Of a stretch of 64,000 nt of DNA, positions 9,521 to 19,211 are shown in pieces. Positions within the stretch are counted from its first letter, which is position 1, and each line of letters begins with the position of its first letter. Source of the DNA: CAWBOY01 sp963790585 (GTDB lineage: Bacteria > Planctomycetota > Planctomycetia > Gemmatales > Gemmataceae). Location of the stretch: contig CAWBOY010000002.1 in assembly GCA_963790585.1 (NCBI GenBank), positions 992,001 to 1,056,000 of the forward strand, given 5' to 3'. The position numbers and the translations under genes were made by a program. The notes below the pieces were generated by a model. That model was not told where the DNA came from. It saw only the letters and a list, made by a program, of their open reading frames with translations, and did not search any database.

Positions 9521-10447
9521 ATGGCAACCGTGGACGATGACAACCGACCCCTGATCTTACTTACTGGTGGGACCGGTTACGTCGGCGGTCGAATGATCCC
9601 GCTCCTCGAGAAGCAGGCGGTGAGGCTGCGCTGCCTGGCACGAACGCCTGACACGATGCGATCGCGGGTGCATGCTGGCACCGAGCTTGTTCAAGGTGAT
9701 GTGCTGGACGGCGCTTCTCTTGACCGAGCTTTGCAGGGGATTCAGACGGCTTACTACCTCGTCCATCTCATGTCCGGGTCGAAAAACTTCGAGAAAGAGG
9801 ACCGTCAGGCGGCGACAAATTTTGCGCAGGCGGCAAGGAATGCCGACGTGCGCCGAATCATCTACCTCGGCGGCCTGGGCGACGACGCCGATCCGAAACT
9901 TTCCCCGCACTTGCGCAGCCGGCATGAGGTCGGCCAGATTCTCCGAAATTCGGGCGTCGAAACGATCGAGTTCCGGGCGTCCCTGGTAATCGGCACAGGC
10001 AGCTTGTCCTTCGACCTGGTGAAGTCACTAACCGACCGGCTGCCAGTAATGCTTTGCCCCCGCTGGCTCACGACTCCTACTCAGCCCATTGCGGTCGACG
10101 ACGTACTAGCCTATCTCCTGGCAGCGAAAGACTTGCCGCCGGGCGATAGCCGCGTCTACGAGGTCGGCAGCCCGGACGTCACCACTTACGGTGGCATGAT
10201 CCGGGAATACGCACGGCAAAAAGGGTTGCGGCGCTGGTTGATCTCAGTACCGGTTTTGACACCGTATCTATCGAGCCTGTGGCTAGCCCTTGTCACCCCT
10301 GCTGCTTTCGAGGTTGGGAGGCACTTGATTGAAGGTCTAAAGAACCCTACCGTTGTTCAAGACAATCAGGCCCTCAAGACTTTCTCAATCAGGCCGATGA
10401 GCATCCGGGAGGCGATCCAGAAAGCGGTTGGCAGCGCCAAAGACTGA
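9521..10447 (+). CDS. NAD(P)-binding atypical SDR / epimerase-like protein
   Basis: A 308-residue Rossmann protein. The nucleotide-binding motif GGTGYVGG (residues 16-23) follows the first strand LILLT; later landmarks are QGDVLDG, AYYLVHLM and a second strand RRIIYLGGLGDD, as in complex-I NDUFA9-like/YbjT-type atypical SDRs. There is no YxxxK catalytic pair, as is common for that group. ATG 9521 is preceded by AAGGAC. The neighbouring DUF1990 gene is divergent. Substrate unknown. Confidence 0.8.
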   Translation: MATVDDDNRPLILLTGGTGYVGGRMIPLLEKQAVRLRCLARTPDTMRSRVHAGTELVQGDVLDGASLDRALQGIQTAYYLVHLMSGSKNFEKEDRQAATNFAQAARNADVRRIIYLGGLGDDADPKLSPHLRSRHEVGQILRNSGVETIEFRASLVIGTGSLSFDLVKSLTDRLPVMLCPRWLTTPTQPIAVDDVLAYLLAAKDLPPGDSRVYEVGSPDVTTYGGMIREYARQKGLRRWLISVPVLTPYLSSLWLALVTPAAFEVGRHLIEGLKNPTVVQDNQALKTFSIRPMSIREAIQKAVGSAKD

Positions 10448-10526
10448 ACCACGGCGTGGAACAGGTTTATCGTCATTTCGTCTTTTTTCCTGCCCTTCTT
10501 CCCGTGGTCTTGGGGCCGTGCCCGGA

Positions 10527-10801
10527 CGAATCGTGGCCATGGGCGGCACCGCTGAAGGAACAGTCGCGCTGTCGGCAAACGCACAAAGCTGCCAACTTGT
10601 CCGTTGAACATCACGAGCGGTCGGGATCACGTCGATGCGTTGTCTACAGCTTTGGCGACGGCCGGCAAAGCTGTGCGTGCCGCCATCGACCGCACGACCG
10701 AACTCGGTGATGCTGACACGGCCGACCTCGTCACTCGAATCTCGCGAGACATCGATAAGCAACTCTGGTTTGTTGAGGCTCACCTCCAAGGCGAGAGGTG
10801 A
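10527..10801 (+). pseudogene. dps: Decayed Dps/ferritin-like remnant (3' half, frameshifted)
   Basis: Two frames carry the C-terminal half of Dps, the starvation-induced DNA-binding ferritin. First RIVAMGGTAEGTVA (from 10527), then, one frame over, KLPTCPLNITSGRDHV, ALSTALATAGKAVRAAID and the closing helix SRDIDKQLWFVEAHLQ, ending at 10801. Nothing upstream matches the N-terminal helices with the ferroxidase His/Asp residues; the previous gene stops only 80 bases before. Loss of half the protein makes a true pseudogene likely here, unlike the other frameshifts. Without the ferroxidase helices it could not build the dodecamer. Confidence 0.7.
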
Positions 10802-11245
10802 ACCGACTGTTGACTAATGGGGCGCGGTCGGATGCTCCGACTCCGCTTTGAAAAGCGCACGTTTCGAAAAGGAAGGATACTCCTTGTCACACATCGTCGT
10901 TTTTCAGCCTTTTCGTCTACGTGACCTGTAGCTGTCCAAGCTAATCGTGCTCGCGCTGATGACCGGATCGAACGCTGGGACCGTCCGCAATCCGAATCGG
11001 CATATAGTGGAATTCTATTACCTCGGCACGAAAGAAGATCAACCTCAAATAACATGAATGGGCAAGCAAGACGCGGAGGGAAACGGTGGAGCGTCTTGGG
11101 ATCAGCGCCCTGTCGCTCCTTTTTATTTGTGCAAATCGTATTATTCGTGGTTCTCCGCGTGCGGTTCTTTCGGGATCGATCTCGCTTCTTATTCTCCTTA
11201 AAGAATGTCGAAGGAACTGAGCCTAGACCGTCCCCGATGTTGCGC
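10802..11245. other. 444-base region without a supported gene
   Basis: No frame here shows a recognisable domain together with a plausible start. A short plus-strand stretch (about 10940-11055) is open but matches nothing known to me. It separates the dps remnant from the 3' end of the large kinase. Confidence 0.5.
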
Positions 11246-14200
11246 TTAGCGCTCGCCTTCCATTCCCGGCACGATCAGGCCCCCGTCCCAAAGTATGGCA
11301 CATTTGGGTAGTGCCTTGTGCAATTCCGCGATGTCGCCGGCGACGCGCTGCGTTTGCCTGAGGTCGAGAACACGAAGGCTCGTCAAGAGTGTCAGCGACC
11401 CCACCGCGCTCTCATCCAGCGGAGTAGCCAGAAGAGTGAGGTGTCGTAGCACCGGCAAAGAAGACAGGTGCTTGACGCCGGCGCCGGTGAATGGTCCCGT
11501 GCACCATTCGAGAGTCAGGTCTTGCAAGCCCTTCGCTTTTGCCAGTTCGGCGAGACCGCTATCATCGATGGGACAACCGTTCAATGCAAAGGCGCCCAAT
11601 AGTCCAAACTTTGGAACGTAGCTTAGCACCTCCGTGGTGATCGTCGGGATGTGCATGAAATTAAGAGATTCCAGCCGTTTAAGAGCCGTTAGACGCTCCA
11701 TGCCCTTGGCCGTCAGAGTTGTTCGGCCCAGCCACAAACTTAGAAGTGAATCCAAAGTGGCAATGTGCTCTGCTTCGTCGTCCGCGTTCGTCGGGCCGAA
11801 CCAACGAATGCTATGGATACAGCGAATGCCGCGTAAATGGCTCGCTCCCGTTTTTAGTACATCGTCGGGGAAAGTCAGATTGCCCAACGAAATTGCACTC
11901 GCTGGGACTTCCTTAACCGATTCCCATGGAAATTCTTGAGAGAAAGCTACCTTCTGATCCAGGGCCCATCGAAACGCGGTTCGCTCCGCCTCGGTGGGCG
12001 GATTCGCTTTGTGAAAGATAACCGCATTGGGCAAAGCCTTTTGCAAACGGCGCGCGGCATCATCGGAGAGTTCATAACCCGGGACAACTTCCGCGGCTCT
12101 CGTCAGCGCCGACAGAGATGTCACGGCCGTGTCGTCCACTTTGCCCAAGTTCACATGCCGCACAAACGGGAGCGTGTTAAAAAACGCCGCTGCCTCCGGA
12201 GTGATCAGATCGAAATGAACGAACGCAAGCGAGGGATGAGTCGCCAATGCCTTTATCCCCGCATTCGTTAGGTCCGAGCGGCCAGTTAGGTTGAAGTTCC
12301 GCAACCGTTTCATTCCTAATAAGAGCGGCACCGCCCCATCGGATAGAGAGGAGCAACGAATGCTCAATTGCAGGAGGTCCGGCCGTTCGCCGAGAAGTTT
12401 CAGGCATTCGTCGCCATCGAGTTTCTCTCCATCCAGCACGATTTCTGAGGCAGCCACATCACGTAGATGTCTCAGGCCAGCCGTGTCGGCTAGGGTGAGA
12501 GAGATCGACGGGACTTCATAGACGCCTTCGAACGCTTCCATCGCTTGGTCGGAAATGGGCTTACTTCCACCTTTGACGTAGAGGACCAGAAATGGCTCCT
12601 TCGGCAGATCCTTTATTGCCGCGACATTGATAACGTCTTTAGCAGTCCGCACAGTCAGCGTCCCGTCATATTTAAGCATCATTTCCGCCAAGCGGCGGTG
12701 CGGTTCGCCGACAAACGCGGGCTTGGTCTTGGTTTTCCCATTGGGCACTTCCAGGATTACTTTGCCCTTATCCTCGACGATGACTTTGCTGTCTTTAGGC
12801 ACTTCAATCTTGGTTTCGGAACCATCGGGATTGCGGAGCCGGATGATGATCTGGGCCGCGAAGACCACACAGGTCGCCGCGAACATACCAATCGCCAACC
12901 ATTTCCATGGGATGTTTCGGCGCGGCGGCGCGGACGCTTCTCGGACTTTTGCCGTTGGGAGGGATTTGACGGTGGCCACTCTTTCAGGAGTCGGATCGAA
13001 CGCAAAGAGCCCGGTGGCAACGTCTTTCTCGGCCCGTTCCTTAGATTCTTTACGGCCGCCGATATGGGTAACCAGCCCAGCGGATGGCGCGACGCCGGTC
13101 GCGACTGGCTTTCTTGCCTCGGTTTCCGCCGGTGCAGCTTGTAAACGTTGCCGCTCGATCGTTTGAATGGCGCGGATCACTTCCGCTGCCGATGCCGGCC
13201 GATCTTGCGCGTTCTTTGCCAATAACTTCATTACCAGATCCGCAAATGGCCCCGGAATTTGCGGATTGACTTCGGAGACGGGCGGCGGGTTGGTTGTCGC
13301 CAGCGCGGTCAAAATCGCCATGATCGTCGGTCCTTCAAAGGCAAGCTTGCCCGTCGAGAGGCGGTAAAGGACGCAGCCGAGACTAAATAAATCGCTACGG
13401 GAATCCGCCGCCTCGCCGCGGCCTTGTTCAGGGGCCATGTAGGCGGGCGTACCGAGGATCGTGCCGGACTGCGTCAACTGCACATCTTGGGCGCCGCCGC
13501 GGGCCAGGCCGAAATCGAGGATTTTCACTCGGGCTTTGGGAGCCTCGAGCCAAATGTTGGCGGGTTTAATATCTCGATGTACGAGCCCTTTGGCATGCGC
13601 CGCCGCGAGACCTTGGGCGATCTCTCGGCCCACGCGCAGCACCTGCCCGACTGACATTTGCTTACCCTTCTTGAGCCAGCCGTCCAGCGACTCCCCTTGC
13701 AAATACTCCATCGCCAAGAAGGGAACTCCGTGGTCCTCATCGACATCGTAGATGGCGACGACATGGTCATCCTTGAGCTTGGCCATGGCCTTCGCCTCGC
13801 GCGTGAAGCGATCGCGGGCGTCCGGCTGGGCTGCCACCTTTGGTAGCATCGCTTTGAGTGCCACTAATCGCTCGAGCTGGGGATGGTGAGCCCGAAAGAC
13901 CACGCCCATGCCGCCCGCTCCCAGCACTTTGAGCACCCGGTAGCGGCCAAGGCGACCAATCTCGTCCGGCGCTTGGGAAGGCGCCAAGAAATCAATTGGC
14001 GTAGTTGGCCCGCTTGGATCCGCCCCATTCCCAGTTGTCGTAATGCCGACTGTCAATGCAAGCGCGCCGTCAGGCTTGGCACGCGCGAGCCGCTCAATCA
14101 GTGCCTTCGCGGAGGGGCTGTCGCCAAGAGACCGATGCACCCCGGAACGCAGGGGCGCGGCGAATGAATCTTTGGATAGCAACGAATTGAGCCGGTTGGC

Positions 14201-14317
14201 GCAGTCAGTACAGCTTAAAATATGCTGCTCGACTCGCTTCGCATCCGCGTCCGAAAGCTGCCCGAGCACGAGGCGCTGGAGGTCCTTCGGTTGTGGACAA
14301 GCTAGTATTTCACCCAT
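11246..14317 (-). CDS. Ser/Thr protein kinase with anti-sigma-type zinc finger and LRR-like C-terminus
   Basis: A 1023-residue Hanks-type kinase. Residues 1-45 hold an H-x3-C-x2-C anti-sigma-like zinc finger (HILSCTDC). The kinase domain runs about 126-395: GAGGMGVV loop (133-140), Lys155 in VALK, HRDIKPAN (248-255), DFG (268-270) and APEQ, so it looks active. A TM helix at about 473-495 (WLAIGMFAATCVVFAAQIII) is followed by leucine-rich, evenly spaced segments (L..L..LESLNF, L..LTLEWC, LRVLDLRQT) to the end. The likely topology is a cytoplasmic kinase with an outside LRR-like sensor. Intact despite its length. No sigma gene is adjacent. Confidence 0.88.
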   Translation of the reverse strand: MGEILACPQPKDLQRLVLGQLSDADAKRVEQHILSCTDCANRLNSLLSKDSFAAPLRSGVHRSLGDSPSAKALIERLARAKPDGALALTVGITTTGNGADPSGPTTPIDFLAPSQAPDEIGRLGRYRVLKVLGAGGMGVVFRAHHPQLERLVALKAMLPKVAAQPDARDRFTREAKAMAKLKDDHVVAIYDVDEDHGVPFLAMEYLQGESLDGWLKKGKQMSVGQVLRVGREIAQGLAAAHAKGLVHRDIKPANIWLEAPKARVKILDFGLARGGAQDVQLTQSGTILGTPAYMAPEQGRGEAADSRSDLFSLGCVLYRLSTGKLAFEGPTIMAILTALATTNPPPVSEVNPQIPGPFADLVMKLLAKNAQDRPASAAEVIRAIQTIERQRLQAAPAETEARKPVATGVAPSAGLVTHIGGRKESKERAEKDVATGLFAFDPTPERVATVKSLPTAKVREASAPPRRNIPWKWLAIGMFAATCVVFAAQIIIRLRNPDGSETKIEVPKDSKVIVEDKGKVILEVPNGKTKTKPAFVGEPHRRLAEMMLKYDGTLTVRTAKDVINVAAIKDLPKEPFLVLYVKGGSKPISDQAMEAFEGVYEVPSISLTLADTAGLRHLRDVAASEIVLDGEKLDGDECLKLLGERPDLLQLSIRCSSLSDGAVPLLLGMKRLRNFNLTGRSDLTNAGIKALATHPSLAFVHFDLITPEAAAFFNTLPFVRHVNLGKVDDTAVTSLSALTRAAEVVPGYELSDDAARRLQKALPNAVIFHKANPPTEAERTAFRWALDQKVAFSQEFPWESVKEVPASAISLGNLTFPDDVLKTGASHLRGIRCIHSIRWFGPTNADDEAEHIATLDSLLSLWLGRTTLTAKGMERLTALKRLESLNFMHIPTITTEVLSYVPKFGLLGAFALNGCPIDDSGLAELAKAKGLQDLTLEWCTGPFTGAGVKHLSSLPVLRHLTLLATPLDESAVGSLTLLTSLRVLDLRQTQRVAGDIAELHKALPKCAILWDGGLIVPGMEGER

Positions 14318-15007
14318 GAGTGCCCCGAGGAGAGGATCGGTTCGTCCCGAATCAATTGAGATAGATGGTACACGGACCTTGGCTGCAACTTAAGGAAGTG
14401 CAATTGTAACCCCGTAAACTGGCAAAGGCTTCTTCTTTTTTCAGCCAGACAAGAAAACGTTTCTGGGTTCCCGACGAGCAAACTCGGCAGCCCGCCGGCC
14501 GTGCTTTGGCACATGGCTTGGTTTGAGGCAGCAAGGCAAGGTATCGCGGCTTTGTATTAGCCGGCTTGCTCCGGAGTGAACACTTTGGATTGCGACTGTG
14601 CTGTCTGTCTCGTCCTACCCCATTGACGCTGGAGTTCGGAGGTGACACATCGTAGCATACGCAGCGGCAGGCGTTCCTAAAGAAGACAAGATTGGACGGT
14701 GTGCCAACGACGCTTCAAGCCGTAATAGACGAACTGGCGCAGTTCTTTGGTCCCATCGCTGTAGTCAGCGAAAGCGGATCGGCTTTCGAGCAACGATGAA
14801 TTGCCAGGGTCCGCGGCGGTGATCCGCTCGCCTCGGCACATCCAACGCTTTAGTGGCCAAGATTACTAGGATATCCCTTGAGAACCCCTGGTTTTCTTGT
14901 GGCTCATGCGAAAAGAAGTCGCAGAAAACGCGAAAAACGGGCCAAAACGATGAAAGCGTCCGAAAACATGGAATTCTGCAAGGCATACAAATAGCGGAGA
15001 TTCGATA
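14318..15007. other. 690-base intergenic region
   Basis: It holds the divergent upstream regions of the kinase (minus) and the oxidoreductase (plus). Short open frames on the minus strand (ending near 14681 and 14765) show no domain I recognise. A GGAG eight bases before ATG 15008 is the ribosome binding site of the next gene. Confidence 0.5.
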
Positions 15008-16036
15008 ATGGTGCGCATCGGCATCGCCGGCATCGGTTTCATGGGCATGATCCATTACCTCGCGGCGTTGAAAGGAAACCGCTGCGCGGTTACTGCTATC
15101 TGCAGTCGCGATCCAGCTAAATTGGCTGGCGATTGGCGTGGCATTCGCGGCAACTTTGGGCCGGCGGGGACGATGATGGATCTCGCGCATCTCAAGCGCT
15201 TTTCGGCCTTCGCGGAGATGATTGCGGATCCAGAGATCGATCTCATCGATATTTGCTCGCCGACAGATCAGCACGAGTCTATGGCCCTTGCCGCGCTGGC
15301 GGCGGGGAAGAATGTGTTGGTCGAGAAGGCGATCTCGTTGACGACAGACGGCGCGGATCGGATGGTGAGCGCGGCCAAGGCTGCGGGTAAATTGCTGATG
15401 GTCGCGCATGTCTTGCCGTTTTTTCCGGAGTTTGGTTTTGCGGCGCGGGCGGCCAAGAATGGGATTTATGGGAAGCTCCTTGGCGGGCACCTCACTCGTG
15501 TCATCTCAAAACCCGATTGGTCCGCCGATATCGCGGATGCTGGGAAGACCGGTGGCCCGGCGGTTGATCTGCACATTCACGACGCCCATTTCGTCGGCCT
15601 GATTGCGGGCATGCCCAAAAGCGTGTACTCGTCGGGCGTTGTAAACGCGGATGGCTCAGTGCAATATATCACGACTCAATATCTTTACGGTCCTGGTGGG
15701 CCTGCGCTTTCCTGTAGTTCGGGCGCGCTCGCCATGGCATCGCGCCCTTTTGTGCATGGCTTTGAACTGTATTTCGAAAAGGCCACGCTCGCCTATGAGT
15801 CTGGCTCCCTGCCGTTGACGGTTTATCCTTCTAAAGGAGAGCCGACACAGCCACAGTTGGAGGGTGGCGATGACCCACTGGCGGCGTTTACGAATGAGAT
15901 CGACACGGCGGCACAAGGAGTACTCGACGGCAAGGAGCCGGATCTACTAAGCGGCCAGCTTGCTCGAGACGCCCTGGTCCTCTGTCACCGTGAGTGTGAG
16001 TCCGCCCGGCGCGGCGAAGCTGTTCTGTTGCGCTGA
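15008..16036 (+). CDS. Gfo/Idh/MocA family oxidoreductase
   Basis: A 342-residue NAD(P)-dependent sugar or polyol dehydrogenase-like protein. The N-terminal Rossmann motif is GIAGIGFMG (residues 5-13) and the family EKP-type motif appears as LVEKAISLT, with Lys in place. The C-terminal alpha/beta domain contains GGPAVDLHIHDAHFVGLIAG, where DLHIHD matches the substrate-binding block. There is no Tat signal, so it is cytoplasmic. ATG 15008 follows GGAG with good spacing. The last 90 bases overlap the 3' end of the convergent GT87 gene, and both ends look genuine. Substrate unknown. Confidence 0.88.
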   Translation: MVRIGIAGIGFMGMIHYLAALKGNRCAVTAICSRDPAKLAGDWRGIRGNFGPAGTMMDLAHLKRFSAFAEMIADPEIDLIDICSPTDQHESMALAALAAGKNVLVEKAISLTTDGADRMVSAAKAAGKLLMVAHVLPFFPEFGFAARAAKNGIYGKLLGGHLTRVISKPDWSADIADAGKTGGPAVDLHIHDAHFVGLIAGMPKSVYSSGVVNADGSVQYITTQYLYGPGGPALSCSSGALAMASRPFVHGFELYFEKATLAYESGSLPLTVYPSKGEPTQPQLEGGDDPLAAFTNEIDTAAQGVLDGKEPDLLSGQLARDALVLCHRECESARRGEAVLLR

Positions 16037-17236
16037 TGGTGTCGCGTAAGCGATCAGCCAGACTACATACAGGAGTGTGCCAACCGGTAGGGCGGTTAGC
16101 GTCCATGGATACAGGTTTTGAATTGGCTCGGTCAGAGAACTCCAACCGAGAACCAGTATCAGGCAGGCGGACAACCAAAGTACAACTCTTCTCCATCCGA
16201 GCTGTTTGTGATGTAACGCCAAGGCCAGCGACGGTGCCAAGAATACGTAGGTCGGATGTTCCGTCGACGGCCCGAGCAGCATTAGCCAGGCCATGCCCAT
16301 CCCTAAAGTCCGAATGGCCAATTCACTTTCACTAATCCTCAGTCGTTGTTGCCAGAGACACCACAAGAGCACGCTGGCCGCCGAAAGTATTTGGATACAG
16401 CGGTAGGTGCCTGGACTCTCCATCGTACACTTCAACTCGGGGACGCCGGGCAACCCCGCTGCCTGACGGGCGATCACCTGATGGATCGTCCAGACGTCGC
16501 GGAAGCCGGGCCAGCGTTCGCCGGACGAGCGCAGGAGATGGGAGTACAGTTCGCCGTAATGGCCCACTACGATCCCCGGCGGTTTGGTCAAAAAGGGAAC
16601 GAGCGCGAACACAAGTAGGGCGAATGCTACCCGGCCGCCGAGAACGCGGGGCCTCAACGCGACAAATAGGAGGACGACGGCCAAGGGGGTTAGTTTGATA
16701 ATCACCGAGCCCGCGAAAAACCACGCGGCAGGCCACCAACGTCGGCCAATCCAGGCATCGACGCCGAGAAGGATCAAGCCCGTCACCAGCGCGTTGGCTT
16801 GGGCGTTCCAGAATCCTCGTAAACCGCCGACGCACCCAAGAATCAGAAAAAATGCGAGTGTATGCTTGGATTCAGACGTCGTTAGGACGCGAATGCCAAA
16901 GCGCCAAAGACCGAGGAGATAGACCGCCATTCCCAGCAAGGTCCAAACAATTGATCCGAGAGCCGGACCGAGCAAAACAAATGGCGATAACGCGATCGCG
17001 AAGGTTGGTGGATAGCGGAAGAAATCGAGTGGCTTGTAGTCATCATAGAGGGGCCGATCGTGCCACCAGTGTTCGACAGCGGCGGAGAGAATCGGGAAAA
17101 TCGAATGTCGATCTGGGTTCAAAAAGGACTTGATAGCCACCGCACAGGCGACGGCGATCCATAGCCCGAGCGCGAGACGTAGTCGATCGCCGCTGGAATG
17201 CTCGGGGAGTTGTAGATCAGTCGGATTTCTTTCCAT
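15947..17236 (-). CDS. GT87 (DUF2029) membrane glycosyltransferase-like protein
   Basis: A 429-residue protein with about ten TM helices. The GT87 pattern is visible: a first outside loop with DRHSIFPILSA...HWWHDRPLYDDY, where the Asp residues fit the catalytic loop of polyprenyl-phosphate sugar transferases, then FRYPPTFAIALSPF and WNAQANALVTGLILLG. Relatives add mannose to envelope glycans from polyprenyl-phosphate donors; this is inferred. Its start lies 12 bases after the stop of the CxxCH protein gene, so the two probably form an operon. The 3' end overlaps the oxidoreductase tail by 90 bases. Confidence 0.82.
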   Translation of the reverse strand: MERNPTDLQLPEHSSGDRLRLALGLWIAVACAVAIKSFLNPDRHSIFPILSAAVEHWWHDRPLYDDYKPLDFFRYPPTFAIALSPFVLLGPALGSIVWTLLGMAVYLLGLWRFGIRVLTTSESKHTLAFFLILGCVGGLRGFWNAQANALVTGLILLGVDAWIGRRWWPAAWFFAGSVIIKLTPLAVVLLFVALRPRVLGGRVAFALLVFALVPFLTKPPGIVVGHYGELYSHLLRSSGERWPGFRDVWTIHQVIARQAAGLPGVPELKCTMESPGTYRCIQILSAASVLLWCLWQQRLRISESELAIRTLGMGMAWLMLLGPSTEHPTYVFLAPSLALALHHKQLGWRRVVLWLSACLILVLGWSSLTEPIQNLYPWTLTALPVGTLLYVVWLIAYATPSAQQNSFAAPGGLTLTVTEDQGVSSKLAA

Positions 17237-17248
17237 GCAGTATCTGCG

Positions 17249-18394
17249 TTAGCCCTGGGGTTTGCGCGTGGGCGAGGTCGGGTGGTTCTGCTGATTGAAC
17301 GGACCTGGATCGACGACATCGTCGGTCTTCTGAACTGGCTTGTTACTATCCGGCATTGGAGTTGTCGCAGGCGGCGTGGATGTAGGAACGGACGTCACGC
17401 CGGCAAACGGCGTTGGCAATGGCAGCGGTTGTGGCTCTGCGGGCAACGGCTTTTCTATCGGAGTTTTGAGGTCGGTCGGTCGGCTCAGCGCGGAGCTTGC
17501 GAACGCACCGCTGATGGCCGGCGCAGTCGTAGTTTCGTTGGATTTTGCCTGGAGAAGCTGCGGATTGGTCCTGGCCGTCATCTCGACCCAGTCGACCAGG
17601 ATCTTATAGGCTCCCGCCTGGCGGTCCTTGATCGGAGCTTTCGCCATCGAATCGCTATGCGTGCTTACCGCCTTGATGAGTAGAGGGCTCATGGCCGGGC
17701 GAGCGAGATCGAGTTGGGTGATCACGGCCGCGAGATTTTGCTGCATGGTCTTGCGATTCACACTTCCGACCTGATAGCAACGCTGGAGATGAAAGTTGCC
17801 GCCTTGCCCTGTGGCGTGGCAGCTTATGCACGTATTCATCAAAATCGGCTGAACTCTCGTGATGAACTGATTCACCGATTCGGAACCGACATCCTGTATC
17901 TGAAGAACCACAGGCTCGGCAACGATCTTCGTGGGACGTGTACTCGGCGTCGATTCTTCCGCTTGGAGAAGGCCATTGAGCAAGCGGCGTGTCTCCGCAT
18001 GTTCAGGCCGAAGGACGACCGCGGCTTTGACTTCTTCGAGAGCGCGTTCACGCAAACCGCACTGACGGCACCACTGGGCCAATCGAAGGCGTTCATCGGG
18101 ATCGGAGAGATTGGCCCGGCCGCGGACAAAAAGATAGGCGTCGTCGTAACTCGCGCAGAGCGACAGCACGCGCCCAGCCGTTACCCAAGTCTCCCCCGTG
18201 CTGCGTTTGACGCGATATTGGTCGGCGACATGTTCTATGTCGCCCTCCAAAATACGGTCATTCTCGAGTATGAGGACCTTGCCGACGGTCGGCGCCGGCG
18301 GCTTTTCAGCCTGACCTACAGGGTCGGTTGCTTGGGATATCCCCCCGACCGCCAGAGCGATCAGGACGCCGAGAATGAGGAGTTTGGTTTTCAT
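17249..18394 (-). CDS. Exported protein with a single CxxCH haem motif and proline-rich tail
   Basis: A 381-residue protein: signal peptide (residues 1-22, ends SQATD), an SPOR/agenet-like N-terminal region (LILENDRILEGDIEHV...YRVKRSTGETW) found in many planctomycete exported proteins, a TPR-like helical pair (residues 100-145), a cytochrome-like segment with CISCH (189-193), and a Pro/Thr-rich C-terminus. The region after CISCH (FHLQRCYQVG...SPLLIKAVSTH) resembles planctomycete PSCyt-type domains. Probably an envelope haem protein, partner unknown. First gene of an apparent two-gene operon with the GT87 protein. Confidence 0.7.
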   Translation of the reverse strand: MKTKLLILGVLIALAVGGISQATDPVGQAEKPPAPTVGKVLILENDRILEGDIEHVADQYRVKRSTGETWVTAGRVLSLCASYDDAYLFVRGRANLSDPDERLRLAQWCRQCGLRERALEEVKAAVVLRPEHAETRRLLNGLLQAEESTPSTRPTKIVAEPVVLQIQDVGSESVNQFITRVQPILMNTCISCHATGQGGNFHLQRCYQVGSVNRKTMQQNLAAVITQLDLARPAMSPLLIKAVSTHSDSMAKAPIKDRQAGAYKILVDWVEMTARTNPQLLQAKSNETTTAPAISGAFASSALSRPTDLKTPIEKPLPAEPQPLPLPTPFAGVTSVPTSTPPATTPMPDSNKPVQKTDDVVDPGPFNQQNHPTSPTRKPQG

Positions 18395-18495
18395 GATGCG
18401 CCGGGTATAAGGTTGATAGGCCTGGCGGTCAAGACAGGTTTTTCAGGAGGCGCGGCTAATTCCCTTAATCGAAGTTCGTTCGATAAATCGCCAGC

Positions 18496-18577
18496 CGTGG
18501 CCGGGGTCGGTATTCCGACCCCGGTGAAACCTTAGCGGCTCCAGAGAACCGGGGTCGGCGTACCGACCCCGGCCACG
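18496..18577. repeat. Pair of GGGGTCGG hairpins forming a larger palindrome
   Basis: Two perfect hairpins, CCGGGGTCGG-N4-CCGACCCCGG, lie at 18501-18524 and 18549-18572. The left arm of the first (18496-18510) is also the exact reverse complement of the right arm of the second (18563-18577). The pair follows the PepSY gene and precedes the CxxCH gene on the minus strand, so it could end transcription, but its symmetry suggests a dispersed palindromic repeat. Confidence 0.7.
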
Positions 18578-18620
18578 ACGCGGTGAATCCGGCTACGACA
18601 AGGGGGCTACAATCAGGTCA

Positions 18621-19208
18621 TTACGGAACGCAGGCAAAATAGACGACGAGTAATCCAGCGAATCCAAAGAGACCGGCTATCACGCCGACAAGGAGGCGTC
18701 GCCGCAGTGAGATCCAAAGAATAAGCCCGGTAACCGATATGAATAGAAGCAATATGCTGACGGCGTCGATGACCATCGACCAAGGTAGGCCAACGTGCTG
18801 GCCCCGATGAAGATCGGTGAGGCGCCCGAGGAAGCCGAACGATTCGGTCTCCGCGACAACATGGCCGGTCTCCCGTTCGATGCGGAACTCGCTGGTTTGA
18901 CCTGGGGAGCGGAAGACGACGCGGACACTTTGGTCTTCTATCTCAAAAGTATCCATCAACCCCGTAGCATGCAAATCGGCGCGAAGGCGCTCGACGACCG
19001 TCAGCTTGTCGATCTGCTCCAATAGGAGATCCTTGGGCAGGTCGGCTTCCGCCGTACTCCGGCGCGGCTCCCCGAGATCGAACCACGCTGGATGGTTTAG
19101 CATGAAACCGGTCGCGGCAAAAAAGAACAACGCCATAAGCGCGAACATGCTCAGATAGATGTGCAGCGTCCGCGTCCATTTGAGAAACCAGCGTTTAACG
19201 GCTCGCAT
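18621..19208 (-). CDS. PepSY-associated transmembrane protein
   Basis: A 195-residue membrane protein: one N-terminal TM helix (residues 13-37) after WTRTLHIYLS, an outside PepSY-like domain (about 60-135, with VRVVFRSPGQTSEFRIERETGHV), then LHRGQHVGLPW and two C-terminal TM helices. The His residues of the first helix and the DLHRGQ segment are typical of PepSY_TM proteins linked to transmembrane electron transfer or iron reduction. The stop of the upstream ApbE-like gene lies three bases before its start, so they are cotranscribed. Family role inferred. Confidence 0.82.
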   Translation of the reverse strand: MRAVKRWFLKWTRTLHIYLSMFALMALFFFAATGFMLNHPAWFDLGEPRRSTAEADLPKDLLLEQIDKLTVVERLRADLHATGLMDTFEIEDQSVRVVFRSPGQTSEFRIERETGHVVAETESFGFLGRLTDLHRGQHVGLPWSMVIDAVSILLLFISVTGLILWISLRRRLLVGVIAGLFGFAGLLVVYFACVP

Positions 19209-19211
19209 CGG

